Shown: positions 11,359-23,944, numbered from the stretch's first letter. The stretch is 64,000 nucleotides of DNA from Schistosoma mansoni (GCF_000237925.1 NC_031497.1:6441295-6505294); one strand, 5' to 3'. Notes: a model not told the origin generated them from the letters alone. Program-made: numbers and translations.

Positions 11359-12465
11359 TTACGCCTGTTACCCCTCGCAGAGGAGCATAGGTCACCAACC
11401 ACGATTCTCCATCGAAATCTACCCTAGACAGTCCTTTCCAGTTGCTATTCATTCTTTTCATGTCTGCTTCTGATTTCTGACTCAATGTGTTTATTGGTCT
11501 TCTTCTTTTCCTTCTCCTTTCAGAAATTTAAGTTGCCGCTTGTCTCGTGATACAGTCCGATGATTTCAGCGACGTATTTCCTATTAACCTCCATCGTCTT
11601 TTCCTGATTTCCACCTAAAATGGAAGCTGGTTTGGTCTCTGCCATAGAAGATTGTTGCTGATGGTATTCGACTATCAGATATTTATTTATTTATTTAAAC
11701 ACATAAATATTGGTACGAGGAAGCACCAGATACATATGCGCCTCACAAATATCATTCGATTTGTGTGAGGGCTGTGATACTGCTCAGGTGCCCAAACTGA
11801 AGCAGGTGGTTTTCTTAGGGGCCCACACCCGGAGCCTTCGACCTGAAGGTCTAGTCCACAAGGCAGTGGAGCATCTTAAGGAGATGCATTCCCATGGTAG
11901 CCAGTGACAAACGATCGGTTCATACGCCATTTGTTCTATCAGGATACTGGAGCCCATGTGCACCATTGGTTTGGAATCAGGGTTTTCCAACTCCCCTGGG
12001 TGGACTTTCCGCGTCCACCAACCCGGTTAAAGCGTCGGACATTCGCTTTTCGTCCTCTCAATTTCGTAAACAACACCCCCGCCACGAGAAGGCAGTGAGT
12101 AGGACTTCCCTGACAGAGGCTATATATTCGCGTGGCCATGTGAGAGCATTTCGAGAGGGAGAGTGGACTCTCCCCACTCTCGGCCGTACCAGGGCGTTTG
12201 GGGGCTCGACTAACAGATATGGAGTATCTAGCTTGAAAAACCGCTTATAAATACCTGTTTCTTTATGACGATGTTTGTAGTAGTTCTCCACGTTTTAGTT
12301 CCGTACAACAAAACTGTCTTGACGTTTGTATTGAAGATTATGACTTTGATGTTGGCTGACAATTGTTTTGAGGTCTATATGTTTTTTAAATGTAAGGATG
12401 TTGCCCTTGCTTTTCCGATTTTTGCCATGACTATTACTACGTTAATATGCGAATTTACTTAACGC
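11359..12465 (-). mobile_element. RTE-type LINE (family A) 3' fragment, split by repeat X
   Basis: Reading on the minus strand, 12465-12221 and 11682-11359 match the C-terminal part of the RTE-type LINE that is nearly intact at 14097 and full length at 57126-60810. Examples are the block around [13 protein letters not shown] and the C-terminal EADMKRMNSNWKGL. The reading frame is disrupted in several places. The two halves are separated by a repeat X insertion at 11683-12205, so this LINE copy is older than that insertion. It lies in the NOC4L intron. Confidence 0.75.
11683..12205 (-). mobile_element. Repeat X copy 2, full length with target duplication
   Basis: This copy is flanked by TCGACTATCAGATAT at 11668-11682 and TCGACTAACAGATAT at 12206-12220, a 15-bp target-site duplication with one difference. 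The 3' end carries a tail of (AAAT) units on the minus strand. Duplication length and A-rich tail indicate LINE-mediated retroposition. The host site is the family A LINE fragment around it. The element shows short open frames on both strands but none looks like a conserved protein. Confidence 0.85.
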
Positions 12466-13450
12466 TTGACGATTTACAATGAGGATTAGTAGTGAAATTA
12501 GAAATGAGAGGTAAAGGAAATAAATCCGACGGAAGGAGCAAATCAGATTACCGCTGCAAAACCTATGAATGATAGTTAGGATGGAAGTCAAAGTAGTCAC
12601 TCAAAAACATGGCTTTATTCAAGGTGTTGGGGTCGTAAGTTTGAGTTGCGGAATTATTGAGTACGACATGCAGAACAACATGAAGTAGTGTTGTTTTTAC
12701 TTTATGTGTTTCGATTTTAAATAGGATACAATGACAGTTGGAGATGTGCGATGCTCAAGTACAACTTATGACAAAAGGAACACAAACCGAAGTATTTGTA
12801 AGTTTTCTCCTGGTATTATCGTCTGATTTACAGAAATTTAAGCTAAATTGGTGAAAAACTGAATATGTCATGTAAGGTGTGTATTTGATACATGTGGGAT
12901 TTTAATACTTTCAGTGAAAATCGCGATTAGCTGAACAGCAAATATACACAGGTGCATTCTGTGACATTAATAGTTATAGTTATTAACTAGTGAGTATCTC
13001 TTATATAATTTAAGATCTTCCATAAACTTTTCATGATTGAGTGTACTTCCGAAAAAAGGTTTCTTCATACACTAGTATTTGAACTAAACAATATTTTACA
13101 ACCTTCAAATGATTTTGATCGCTCGATAGATTTATATTTTTGGCGATTTTCGGCTTTAAAGTGAAATGTAGACAATTTAGTCATTTTATTTGAAAAAGCA
13201 CCGAAACTATAGGGATTATATGATTAAGTATTTTATTAGCTAATGAACAGAGAATTATCAATAGGCAATAAACTTTTCCAGCAAAGAAAATTCGGATTTT
13301 ACACATGCATACAATGAAGTAGATGCTGCTTGGTTTTGTGGGACTGTGAATAAATGATAAACTAACGGTTCATTAAAAGACTTATGGACATATTATTCGG
13401 CAATAAAGTGAAAACAATACGGTTATAAAATCCTATAAAAATAATCTTAC
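12466..13450. other. NOC4L intron, no features seen
   Basis: AT-rich intron sequence between the LINE fragment and the exon at 13451. No supported exon or repeat. Confidence 0.45.
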
Positions 13451-13504
13451 TCTTATCGTCTCGTAAATCACGTTTTCTCTTAATGCATCGCATAGCCCCA
13501 TTAT
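13451..13504 (-). CDS. NOC4L: NOC4L small exon, most upstream one found
   Basis: A 54-base exon encoding NGAMRCIKRKRDLRDDK. The acceptor (TTTTTCTTCTTGAACAG) and donor (A then GTAAGA) are good, and the exit phase of one base fits the entry of the exon at 9297, producing a Thr codon. Sequence similarity is weak; it could correspond to the region just before AHLKEHRR in vertebrate NOC4L. About 190 N-terminal residues expected from the family (human protein ~516 residues) are not accounted for and should lie further right on the minus strand. Confidence 0.6.
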
Positions 13505-14083
13505 CTGTTCAAGAAGAAAAATTGAGGTGTTAGACAGGAATTAGCATATACAAACCAAGTACAGAAATGTCGCGAAAAACTACCTAACTGAGGTTATTAC
13601 TACTGATAAGCAGAAATATAGGGTACGATGGATATTGCAACAAGCTTTTCGACTATTTTGAGTAAGAAATAGTGCTAGACGGAGTTGCTAATCCTGATGA
13701 TATAACTGTTCTCAATCGAAGTAAAAGTACATGTGTAATACTTTTCACTTTACTAGCAACTTGGTTAATCACTAAATGAAAATGCCCTGTTTTAATGTAA
13801 CAATCAAAATGATTTTTTTATATTATTTTTTGAAGGGTTAACGCCTTCTCCATATAATTGTCAAAAATCCATGGTTGCAAGATAATCACAGTAAATGGAG
13901 GAATTCATAATGATTACATTATTGGAAACAGTCATTACAACAACCAGAACAAAACGATCTCAATACAATTGTAAGTCGTGATCTAAAAGTGAGAACATAT
14001 TGAAATACAACCGCCGTCGAAGGTTTGATATGTTACCGCGCGTATCAGCAGAGGTGTAGGGGCTTAGTTCAAATTTACCTCCC

Positions 14084-15504
14084 GTAAACCGACGACAACT
14101 CCGCCTGAGGAACAAGTGCCAATGGACTGGAAAGAAGGATATCTCATCAAGATACCAAAGAAAGGAGATCTGAGCAAATGTGAGAACTACAGAGGCATCA
14201 GTTTGTTATCAGTACCAGGAAAAGTTTTCAACAGAGTGCTGCTGAATCGGATGAAAGACGCAGTAGACGCCGAACTTAGGGATCAACAGGCTGGATTCCG
14301 TAAGGATAGGTCGTGCACAGACCAGATTGCGACACTACGGATCATCGTTGAACAATCAGTTGAGTGGAACTCATCACTATACGTCAACTTCATTGACTAT
14401 GAGAAGGCGTTTGACAGCATGGATAGGAGGACATTATGGAAACTTCTTCGACACTATGGAGTTCCTGAAAAGATTGTCAACATTATCCAAAACTCATACC
14501 ATGGACTACAGTGCAAAGTCATGCATGGAGGACAGCTGACAGATGCATTTCCAGTAAGGACCGGAGTCAAACAAGGCTGTCTACTCTCCCCATTCCTCTT
14601 CCTTCTAGTGATTGACTGGATTATGAAGAATTCGACATCTGACGGGAAATACGGAATACAATGGACAGCTCAGAATCAATTAGATGATTTGGACTTCGCT
14701 GATGACCTAGCCCTCCTCTCTCATACACACGAACAAATGCAGATGAAGACAGCAAATGTAGCAGCAGCCTCCTCATCGATAGGCCTCTACATTCACAAAG
14801 GAAAAAGCAAGATTCTCAAATGCAACACGGAGAACACTAACCCAATCACACTTGATGGCGAAACTCTGGAAGGGGTGGAAACATTCACGTACCTGGGGAG
14901 CATCGTTGATAAACAAGGAGGATCGGATGCAGATGCAAAGGCGAGGATTGGCAAAGCAAGGTCAGCATCTTTACAATTGAAGAACATATGGAACTCAAAA
15001 CAACTCTCAATCAATTTCAAGGTCAGAATCTTTAATACGAACGTCAAGACAGTCCTACTATATGGAGCTGAAACGTGGAGAACTACTACGTTCATCATCA
15101 GGAAGGTACAAGTATTTATAAATAGTTGTCTACGCAGAATACTCAACATCCATTGGCCGGATACTATCAGCAACATCGTTTTATGGGAGAGGACAAACCA
15201 GCTTCCAGCTGAAGAGGAAATTAGGAAAAGACGTTGGGAGTGGATCGGACATACATTAAGGAAATCACCAAACTTCATCACGACTCAATCCCTAACTTGG
15301 AATCCGGAAGGGAAGCGGAAAAGAGGAAGGCCAAAGAACACACTACGCCAGGAAATAGAAGCAGATATGAAAAGGGTGAATGTGAACTGGAAAGAACTGA
15401 AAAGGAAGGCTCAGGACAGAGTTGGATGGAGAATGCTGGTGAGCGGCCTAAGCTCCTCGATGAGGGGTAACAGGCGTAAGTAGGTAAGTAAGTAAACCGA
15501 CGAC
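14084..15504 (+). mobile_element. Young RTE-type LINE (family A) insertion with target duplication
   Basis: The insertion is bounded by perfect 13-bp direct repeats GTAAACCGACGAC at 14084-14096 and 15492-15504. The body is 14097-15491 and ends in an (AAGT)-type tail, as RTE elements do. The first bases after the left duplication, ACTCCGCCTG (14098-14107), equal the extreme 5' end of the full-length family member at 60810. The next bases correspond to the middle of the element, so the 5' region and endonuclease are absent. The perfect duplication and undamaged ORF indicate a recent event. Confidence 0.9.
14116..15483 (+). CDS. Reverse transcriptase half of RTE-type LINE ORF
   Basis: An uninterrupted 455-codon frame encodes the reverse transcriptase and C-terminal region of a non-LTR retrotransposon. 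Motif A is [13 protein letters not shown] (residues ~89-101), motif B is [14 protein letters not shown] (~149-162) and motif C is DFADDLALL (~193-201). The basic C-terminus contains [17 protein letters not shown]. The frame continues upstream of the listed GTG start into the short retained 5' segment, with EEQV before the first PMDWKEG. The apurinic-type endonuclease domain present in the full-length copy is missing, so the protein could not nick target DNA alone. I place it in the RTE clade (compare SR2/Perere-3 of schistosomes) from motif spacing and tail type. Confidence 0.9.
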   Translation: MPMDWKEGYLIKIPKKGDLSKCENYRGISLLSVPGKVFNRVLLNRMKDAVDAELRDQQAGFRKDRSCTDQIATLRIIVEQSVEWNSSLYVNFIDYEKAFDSMDRRTLWKLLRHYGVPEKIVNIIQNSYHGLQCKVMHGGQLTDAFPVRTGVKQGCLLSPFLFLLVIDWIMKNSTSDGKYGIQWTAQNQLDDLDFADDLALLSHTHEQMQMKTANVAAASSSIGLYIHKGKSKILKCNTENTNPITLDGETLEGVETFTYLGSIVDKQGGSDADAKARIGKARSASLQLKNIWNSKQLSINFKVRIFNTNVKTVLLYGAETWRTTTFIIRKVQVFINSCLRRILNIHWPDTISNIVLWERTNQLPAEEEIRKRRWEWIGHTLRKSPNFITTQSLTWNPEGKRKRGRPKNTLRQEIEADMKRVNVNWKELKRKAQDRVGWRMLVSGLSSSMRGNRRK

Positions 15505-17544
15505 CTTAAACAATTGGGTTTACCGCGGATATTCTGTGTTTAAAATCATTGAGGTTGGTGTCAAGAAATATATACAATGAACATACATTTGTATATACAA
15601 GCAATCGATAAAATTTTCTAGTGTCATGAGAATGAAACAATCCAACAATTATGAATAGCAGCGGTGACATGAGATATCGAATCTGCCAAAGTTAACGAAG
15701 CACACTAGAAATTTGTTACATACTATATGTATATTTATACATATACGGATGATTAGAAGAATGAAAATAAGAGATCTGAAACAATGGATGTGTTTAATGT
15801 CCATTCATCTCATGAAAGAGGGACTTACATTGTCTTCAGGTGGTCTCACACTCAAATGATCTGTGGAAGCCTGAAGACCTTAAACAGTTCTTACACTTAA
15901 TATGAACTGTGTCTTCTTTCGTCTAAAATATGAAATTTGTCACTCTTACTGCTCAAAAGATATTTCTTATGTTGAGATGAATTGCAGAGCTTATTGGGGC
16001 AAATGTAACACGTAATAAACGTGTTGAAGGATTTGATCTATGTTGATATTAGGGTAATTATATACCAATATACCTAATGTCACATTGCGTAACGGCTATG
16101 ATATGACCACCCAGCTTATAAGACTACGTTGAATTCACATAATTATCTATAATGACTCATCCTATGTGACATTTATCAAGGCAAATTTTTTGAGGATGTG
16201 AATAAACTGTTTGTCAGGGACCAATGTTGACGGATGAAACAATATGAAGTTCATCGTTTCTTCAAGTGAATTATGGGCGAAAAAACACATCCGTATAACT
16301 GTGATTATCATCGTCTAGCCTTAAAATACTCTGCATGCCGTGTGGAGGCTATATAGAGCAGAGTATTTTGGAAATTATTAAAAAGGGACAAAATCAGGTT
16401 AATGGCTGAAAATCCGTTGGTCTTTAATGATTAAACAGTGACTGTGACCGTAAGAGTAGAGTCAGTCTATTCAGTGTCTTTTCTGATGGTACCGATACTT
16501 ACTCTTTCACACGGTATCCTGGACTAATGTTGCCGGATTCCAAATCTTTCGGATTTCTTCGTTCAGAAATTTATGATTTGGTCCACTTTATGTGATACTA
16601 TTAGTATTTCATTGTGTCATCGCAGGATGGCGGACGGTCAGCAATCGATACTTGGAATGTACTCGAAGTAGGCGACGAGACACGGTTGACTATGGTAATC
16701 ACTACAGGGAAACTACGTGGCAGTTGCTAGGTTAGATCTCTCTGAAGGCCGAATATCAGAAAACAATTGAAAGTTGATGTGAGAGGTATTTGTTGGAGAT
16801 CTCACGGTATCTAAACAATACGGAGATCGTGCCAAAGTTCACAAGCAGGACTATTGAGCATACGAGAGTTCGTGCAGGGTCATCAAACAACTGAGTAGTA
16901 TATTTTTGGTACATTTAAACAAACAGGTTGAGTGAAACAATCACTGGTACAATTGGTTATAATAATAATTGTTTCCGTCATACCAATAGTTTTCTCTTGA
17001 TAAAAGTAGACCACTACATACTAAAGGCTGCAGCGTAGTTTTTTCTTTGTTGGCACACTTTAGCTCTCTGATGCAAAACTATGTTACTCCGACTGAATCA
17101 TGCGGGCTGGATCTCGACCTCATTCATTTAGGAATATTCCACAACCTCTCAAGTACTGAACATTTGTATCCAGTAAGTACTTCTGCTGCGTAGTGTGTAG
17201 TGTTTAGTACCACTTTTGGTAAATCTATATTTTTCTATTCATTATCCACTCTTTTGTTCGAACTTGTCAATCATGAGCTTATATTGTTTTTATATGAGCT
17301 TAATTATGAATATTGGTTTATCACCTATTCTCTTAGCCAAATGTCACGTAATTTCCCTTTTATTATACATATTGTGTCACACTTTATCAAAATGGATTTG
17401 CACATTTGTCATCTTCGATCGCTTTTCTTCTAATCATCTCTCCGATTCGACAGATGTATAATATAATGTTATGCACACGAACCTAAAGCGTATATGTTGT
17501 GATGTATCAATCAACTGTGGATAATCAAACAGTCGCGCAATATT
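15505..17544. other. Unannotated stretch upstream of NOC4L exons
   Basis: No exon, RNA gene or window-wide repeat could be supported. The missing 5' exons of NOC4L could lie here or further right, but candidates I examined failed on phase. A moderately GC-richer patch near 16440-16900 has the texture of old repeat sequence but matches nothing else in the window. Confidence 0.4.
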
Positions 17545-17735
17545 GCGAAGTGGTCGAAGTCAGACATCAACGCTGTTGGATCCATCTCAGTAGTCCATAG
17601 GTTAAACGTTCACGTGAGGTCCTGAGTTCGAGTTCCTTGTGTAGGATCGTGTTTGCGTACTTCTTTGGAGTACTGCACTACGGTGAAATGGCCATACAAT
17701 GCTCCTACCTATTCAATGGCGGTCTCACATTGGTC
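17545..17735 (+). mobile_element. tRNA-like hammerhead SINE, diverged copy
   Basis: The plus-strand order matches the SINE at 5710: GAAGTCAGACATCAACGC head, A-box-like TAGTCCATAGG, B-box GAGTTCGAGTTCC, then GGATCGTGTTTGCGTACT and a remnant of the ribozyme ending GAAATGGCCATACAATGC, and a 3' end ATGGCGGTCT. The CTGANGAG box is no longer readable, so the ribozyme is dead. This is an old member of the family. Confidence 0.6.
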
Positions 17736-19164
17736 GGTTCTAGATCCAACATTAAATACATACCGAAAAGTCATCCTTATATTCGGTTTATTTTATTCCG
17801 TGATGCGAAAGCACAAACTAGTTTTGTGACTGCGTAGAAGATTAAATGGGATACATACTTAATTGTCTTCATAATACGATGATAATGTGATCATATGATG
17901 GCCTTATAAATTTGTGCCAGTGACACTTTTGGCCGTTTAGTGAGATTTATTAATGTGGTGTTTTGTAGTTTTCGATATTACTAAAGACTATTGTATGATA
18001 CTACCAAAATTAGGTCACTAGGTCATGTATTGGTATCGTTGGGATCTAGCCGCTGATTGTGAGTGACTATAGATCTCGTACCGTGTACAGAAGAACTTAG
18101 TGGTTTGACCTAGTCACAGAGATTTTAGTTTAGTTGGACTAGATTCTGTATTCATTCCGAGAGTTTTGAACTTTTGTTATTATACAAGGTCTGACTTCAC
18201 TTCGTGATCCCGTTTAAAAGATATTGGGAGGTGAATGGCGATGTATTTTAATTACCAAGATAGTTCATTTATTGTGTTCAATGGTACTGTTTATGTTGCT
18301 TTTTTATCGTTATTTGTGTAATGTATTCTCAGGTATCTCAGGAACCCGTATAATATGCACCGTGGTGTTCTTTCAGCTCAAATATAACGTTAAAATTATG
18401 AATAGATCAGAAATCCAAAAGAGACAACTAATAAGAAACCTTTCGGTTAATGTGCATTTCAGGCTTCGAATATCTGTCACACTAACGTACTCATCTAGCA
18501 CTGAGGCTCACCATATAAGTTTCTGTTGAGATGTGGTTAAAGCCCACCTTCATTTTGTTGAATTGTTGGAACCACCTGTGTTGCATAGTTTGGGTTAGTT
18601 GAGTTATAAGGACCTAACAACTGTTAGATATCAGCTTTGCCCCATAAAGACGTCGTAAGAAGTAAAAAGCTCACTACTTTGAAAACAATAAAATCAGAGG
18701 GTTTGCTCTGGATTGGTTAGCAAATACTGCTAGCTTGTGTGGATTTCATACATCAAACTTCGGTTATATTCCTTCCAGCATCATCTGTTTAGTTTTGTCC
18801 ATACAACAGTAGATTTCCGTGAAACCTTATGCTGACTGAAAATTTTAATGATAGCTTGTGCAATAAACAAATTGACAGTGAAATCGGCAGTCAAAGCTGA
18901 ATTTACAAAGATCAAAACTTCCTATGACAATAAGTGACTGCTTCGACCTATTCGGAATACGATTGTCATATTGGATGCTATTAAAAAAGAAAACAACCGC
19001 ATGATCGAGGTCGCTTCCAAATAATCCAGGATAGTAGCCCGCGTGTTCCCGATGAATGAATGCTTTAAATATTAGTTGACTCCTGAAGGAAGTTCGATAT
19101 TTTTGTCCATCATATTATGTTGATGAGGTAATCTGGATACGAAATCTATACCCTAGAGGCAAGT
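17736..19164. other. No gene seen
   Basis: Short open frames only; no supported coding exon or recurrent repeat. Sequence from about 18900 may belong to the decayed Gypsy material that follows, but I could not show it. Confidence 0.4.
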
Positions 19165-19434
19165 TTATCTGTATTTGCTCGCTAGCAGATGGTTGTCAGC
19201 GCACGCACGAATAAATCCTAAACTTTTAAACATATGCTTGATGAAACGCTGGAAAATTTGTGCAGGGTCTCTTAATCTGGAAGGGATGTGCTGTAATTCA
19301 TGGGACCCATAAGGGTTCAAGCGAATTTCCCGAAAAAGGTCGTCATTTTGTGTACGTGTAAAAGAAGCCACGAATCCGGGATAGAGTAAATCTGTTGATA
19401 ACTGCTGCTTAGTAACGGCAATTGTGATGCACAT
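19165..19434 (-). mobile_element. Ty3/Gypsy reverse transcriptase fossil fragment
   Basis: The minus strand resembles the Ty3/Gypsy reverse transcriptase region around the fingers-palm junction, with AQIFQRFIKHMFKSLGF corresponding to the usual ATFQRFMD block and HLLASK to the catalytic-loop flank. It is a broken, old fragment lying just beyond a repeat that also flanks the neighbouring gag-bearing fossil, so the two may be parts of one insertion or of two. Confidence 0.55.
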
Positions 19435-19496
19435 GCATTAACTGAAGGTCGGACTATCCCCCATATTGAGAAAAATGATTGTAGTGGTATGAAAAT

Positions 19497-21575
19497 CAGA
19501 AGTATTTGAATTGTAGTATAAACTAGTAATCCAAGGAACAACGCTATTTAATCAAGAAGTATCAGATGAACCCGAACGAATGTATTGTATTTGGAATTCA
19601 AAATTACAACAGTCATCAATACATAGAAGTCATTGGTTCATTCAAACATCACATCTTCCACAGCTCAAATTGGAGTGTAAACGTCTGTAATCGATTGTAT
19701 GTTTTCTTCTTAAGTTCATCTTGCGTCTGTTCGACAGTGTATTGAATGTAGGCTCTGTTTTATCTAGAATACACTCGTAAGTATTAGAATTAACAACCGA
19801 AATCGGAACAGACTCACCTTATTCCCGGAATCGTATACAATCATCATGTCGGTTGTGCAGTGAAACCATTGATATTTAGAATTTGCATCATAGACTTTCC
19901 AACACAATCCTCCTCCACGAAATAATGTTGGGTCCTTACGTTGCAATGCTTTAACTAATATGACGTTCCCAATTTGCATTACCTTCTCAAATCTGATTGA
20001 TTAATGTATGTGAGTATTTGGGGATAAACACTGATATATGATTTGAGGTATTCCATCCTGTGACTTTGACTTCAATAGAAATTATGATACACATTCTTTT
20101 TGTTATTCATATTAGAATACACAGATAGGTATGCATTGATATATGTAATTAACACATGTGATTCAACTAGGCTCGATTTACCTGCGAAACAATCGAATAG
20201 AAAACATTCATCTGCCTCATATTCATTAGGATAATCTTGAACTTGATTTGGATTCTCTGTTTGTGCAAACTTCACTTCTGGGCAAACTGGTTCTCTGGTT
20301 GCTTCGGGAAATTTTGCTATCCCCTCTGATTCATCATACCCCTGACTAGGGATTTTATTCAACATACATTGTTCGTGAGAGTATCCAACATCTGACACAA
20401 TAACATCAGAAATATGACTACAATTCGACTCATTCGGAACATATTTTTCACATTCATTAGGAATATCATTAGAGATAAATTGATTGTGAGGATCACTGAC
20501 ACTTGATATGATATCAGAATTCGATTCTTCTGAAATATTTTCCCCAAATTGATTAAGAGTTTCATTAGAGAATAATGGATCATCAGGGAATTCAGCATCT
20601 ACCATGACTGAATCTGGTTTTTGATCATGATTTGACTCATTCAGCATTCTATTCTCAGAGTTGTAAGAAATTCCATCAGAAGTATGTGAATTATTACGAC
20701 AAACCATATCTGGTACAATGACATGAGAAATCCGATGAGTTTGTTGGTTAAAAATCTTTGTCTTACGATGATTCTGAGTTTCATTCAACTCTGGACTGCT
20801 ATGTGACGTTATACCACTTCTAGATAAAGATAACTGATCATTAGAAGCATCCATCTTAGCATTACTTTCAGCAAAATGAAGCATGGTGTTACAAACTGAC
20901 TGAATGTGTCCAGTTTCACCACATTTAAAGCATTTAGAATTACGAAATACACATGAATTACATGGGTGAAACCTGCCACAGAACATGCATTTACTAAACT
21001 CGTGCTCATCTTCATGGACTGTTTCACAGCTCAATGAAGTATTATCTGAATAACTTTGATTACGCATCGAACTGCGACGACTTAGTAAAGTAGTGAAATT
21101 TTTGATCTTCTGTCGAGTCATTTTATCGAATTTTTCTCTCTTGCCGCATTCAGAATTTGTATACTTTACATGATCCAACAGTAGTTGCTTGAGAGTTGCA
21201 TAGGGGAGTGAAATCGGTTTGTCTGGAAGTGCCAAAGTCTTTATGAGGCTGTATGCTTCTTTTCCGATGAATGTAAGGAAATGGGTCACAATATTAAAAT
21301 CTACATCATCTTCCTTGGTCATAGCCCAGATTTCGAACCTCTCCATGTACTCCTCAAAAGCATTAAAATCTGAATTTATATCCAACCATTATTTCACAGG
21401 CTCAATCGCGACGCCAATATGATTATCAGAAGTATTTGATTTGTAGTATAAACTAGTAATCCCAGGAATAACGCTATTTAATCAAGAAGTATCAGATGAG
21501 CCCGAACGAATGTATTGTATTTGGAATTCAAAATTACAACAGTCATCAATACCAAGAAGTCATTGGTTCATTCAA
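19497..21575 (-). mobile_element. Ty3/Gypsy LTR element fossil with gag
   Basis: A minus-strand Gypsy fossil flanked by a direct repeat of about 150 bp (19497-19655 and 21425-21575), interpreted as LTR remnants. Just inside the right repeat lies a plausible primer-binding region (TTGGCGTCGCGATTGAGCC on the minus strand). The gag region (about 20072-21385) has an N-terminal domain with FEEYMERFEIWA and retroviral-type Cys-His zinc knuckles such as CFKCGETGHIQSVC, followed by an acidic Ser/Asn-rich tail. Most of the pol region expected downstream is not present between the repeats. The element is broken and appears old. The style resembles Boudicca-like schistosome elements, but I cannot assign the family. 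Confidence 0.75.
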
Positions 21576-22011
21576 AACATCACAAGTGGGCCAATTAAAA
21601 GTAGTCAAATGGGGCCTTCTTCAGCTATACATGAATGTCCCAAAGGAAATGCAGATGGCATCGAACAAGGAATGGATTGATTTTCCAAGAGGTGTAGATA
21701 CATCTATATATAGCTTGGTGATCTGGGTAACACTCTAGGCTATCAACCAAGTAGCATAACAGGCACTGGACCTGTTAGAGCTCAGAAAATTGGTGAGCGG
21801 GAACTGATAGAGCAGATAGAGATATTTGGACTTTTACCCTCGACTTCAGGTTCCCACATTCAAGAGGGATGGTCAAAATAGTCTGCGAGTCAAACGAATG
21901 CCAAGACCCTAGATATACATGAAAGTGAAGCCTGTTTTTGCACCGGAATCCCAACGGACTACCACCAAAAAGTAACAGTAAAATGTGAAACACTAATCCG
22001 AGACCCATAGT

Positions 22012-22356
22012 TTGGAGATCTACTCAAACATTATTTCCGTTAAAGTCCTATCATACAATGAATCAGTAGGTGGAACTTTTCCGTACATATTTACTCCCAA
22101 AAAGAGTAGTGTGAGTGAACCTAGACTCCTCGTGTGTTCCAACAATTTAAGCCTGTCAGAGAATCTGAAAAATGGTGATTTCGAAGCTCATCATGGGAAT
22201 TCCGCTACCAGCAAACATCCTCCTTCTAGCCATCTCAACTATGCAGATCAGCCCCAGTTGGTTACATACAAACACAGACAGTCGTCAGATGATGTTGTGA
22301 TCACATTGCTCTGGAAGAATTTATTAGGAATCTGGTGTGACATCCCAAAGCATTGA
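22012..22356 (+). other. Unassigned 115-codon open frame
   Basis: An open frame on the plus strand encodes a polar, Ser/Asn-rich product beginning MEIYSNIISVKVLSYNESVG. I do not recognise a domain. It sits just right of a Gypsy fossil, in sequence of somewhat higher GC than the introns, and may be remnant transposon sequence. There is no clear splice context, promoter or polyadenylation signal, so I do not call it a gene. Confidence 0.2.
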
Positions 22357-23944
22357 ACTCTAAATGTACTAAATGTCAACTTTACCTATTTTCATGTTCG
22401 AAATTTCTTCAAAATATGCGACAAGTCCGGTTCCTGTGGTTTTGCTTACTAATATTAGGATTGCAAAGGCAAAAATGTTGACGCACCCAGGTACTACGAT
22501 ACATACATTCAACCTAATACTGTCAGTTTTATAAGGATGGAGAATAGAAATGGTTAAAACTCACATTTCTACGATGCTAAAAATACACCTAGCAAACTTG
22601 ATACGAAACTCGTTCCCAATTTTTTGTCTAAGTAGACAAACGCAATTGTGGGGCGAAGCTCTAAAACTTACAAGTCAGTAAGCTGATTAATCTGAGTTAC
22701 ACTTGTGGAAAAACCAATAAGAGGGTTCCCGAAACTATTCATTGTAGTCACTTTAGATCATGTGGATTATTACTGAATCATATATTTGACACATCATGTA
22801 CGTAATCACTTAGCAAAAAGAATAACATAAATCGAGATTGGTTGTGAAAGTTCTAGAAATGTACACACGTACCTTAGGTTTGATGAAAACATCCAGAATT
22901 GTCTGAAAATCAACAGCGAATCTAACAAAACTGGGTTCATACTATTGTCCAGTGTACGGAATTGTTAACATTCTGGCTTACTCTTCTCAATAACAAATTC
23001 TGTCCAGAAACCAAACTAAAAAGAGCTCCTGAATAAGTGTGAAGATACTAAGGGAGCCTGATGTTCATGAAAAATAAATTGGACTGTCTGTGTCAAAATA
23101 TATTCCTACGTACTACTTTTAAACATATATGAATATCGTATGACACAAAGACTTCCCGAGCTGGCTTCCCAGATTTCCATTGCATGCTGTCGAAAACCGG
23201 AGTACTTAATTAGTAAGGTAGTATCTCAATGGTATTAGAGAGAGAAAGAATAACAACAACAACTTTCCATCACAAACTACGTCCATGTGATTGTGTATAG
23301 CATATAAATCTCATTTACTAGCCGATAATGTAAAAATTATCCGTGACAGGAAATAGCAAAAACATTTACACTTAGATTTAGTGATATTCAGGCTGGATCC
23401 ACGGAAAAAAGGGACAACTAATTATAAAACCTACAGTTGACAGGACAAAATTACTGGAATTCATACAGCTGAGTATATGTCTGTGTAGCACCTGAAGAAT
23501 CCAGTTAAGTGTTTTATAAGACACCAACAGTAATTAATATACAAGTAATTGACCTGTGTATTGTTAAAATATACGTATAAGTTCGTATATTGAAAACAGA
23601 AAAATCAGAAAATCTTTATAATTATAACAAATCTTAGAATGGTACACATTTACAATCTAAAACAACAAATAAACTAATGACGTACAAGTAAATACTTAGC
23701 AGCACAAAATTTAAATACAATTGCGAATATGAGGTGAGGCCTTGAAATTTTTTAAAAATCTGTTTTAATTCCTATTACATTTGTACCTTCGATGAACTGT
23801 AATTTGCTATGTTTACCGGGATTATATAAATATTTAATATTTATATATAAGATAAGAGTTTTCAGCCGAATTGAAAAGAAGAGTTAAAAAGTTTAACAGT
23901 CCTATTAATACTATAAGTAATAATTCATATGGATATGGAAATTC
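22357..23944. other. Intergenic stretch between upstream fossils and RCE1 3' end
   Basis: No supported gene. It should contain the 3' untranslated region of minus-strand RCE1 at its right end. A 30-base open segment near 22869-22898 on the minus strand has good-looking splice signals on both sides but is too short to assign. Confidence 0.4.

Noticed and set aside
11894-12250. 118-codon plus-strand frame
   Set aside because: It runs across repeat X against its orientation and has no conserved features; similar frames recur only because the repeat recurs.
15829-15925. Candidate NOC4L exon on the minus strand with acceptor ATTTTAG and donor GTAAGTCC
   Set aside because: The only frame with the phase needed to join the exon at 13504 contains a stop, and the sequence does not resemble NOC4L.
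22869-22898. 30-base minus-strand segment (TILDVFIKPK) between good splice signals
   Set aside because: Too short to identify; similarity to any NOC4L region would be guesswork.
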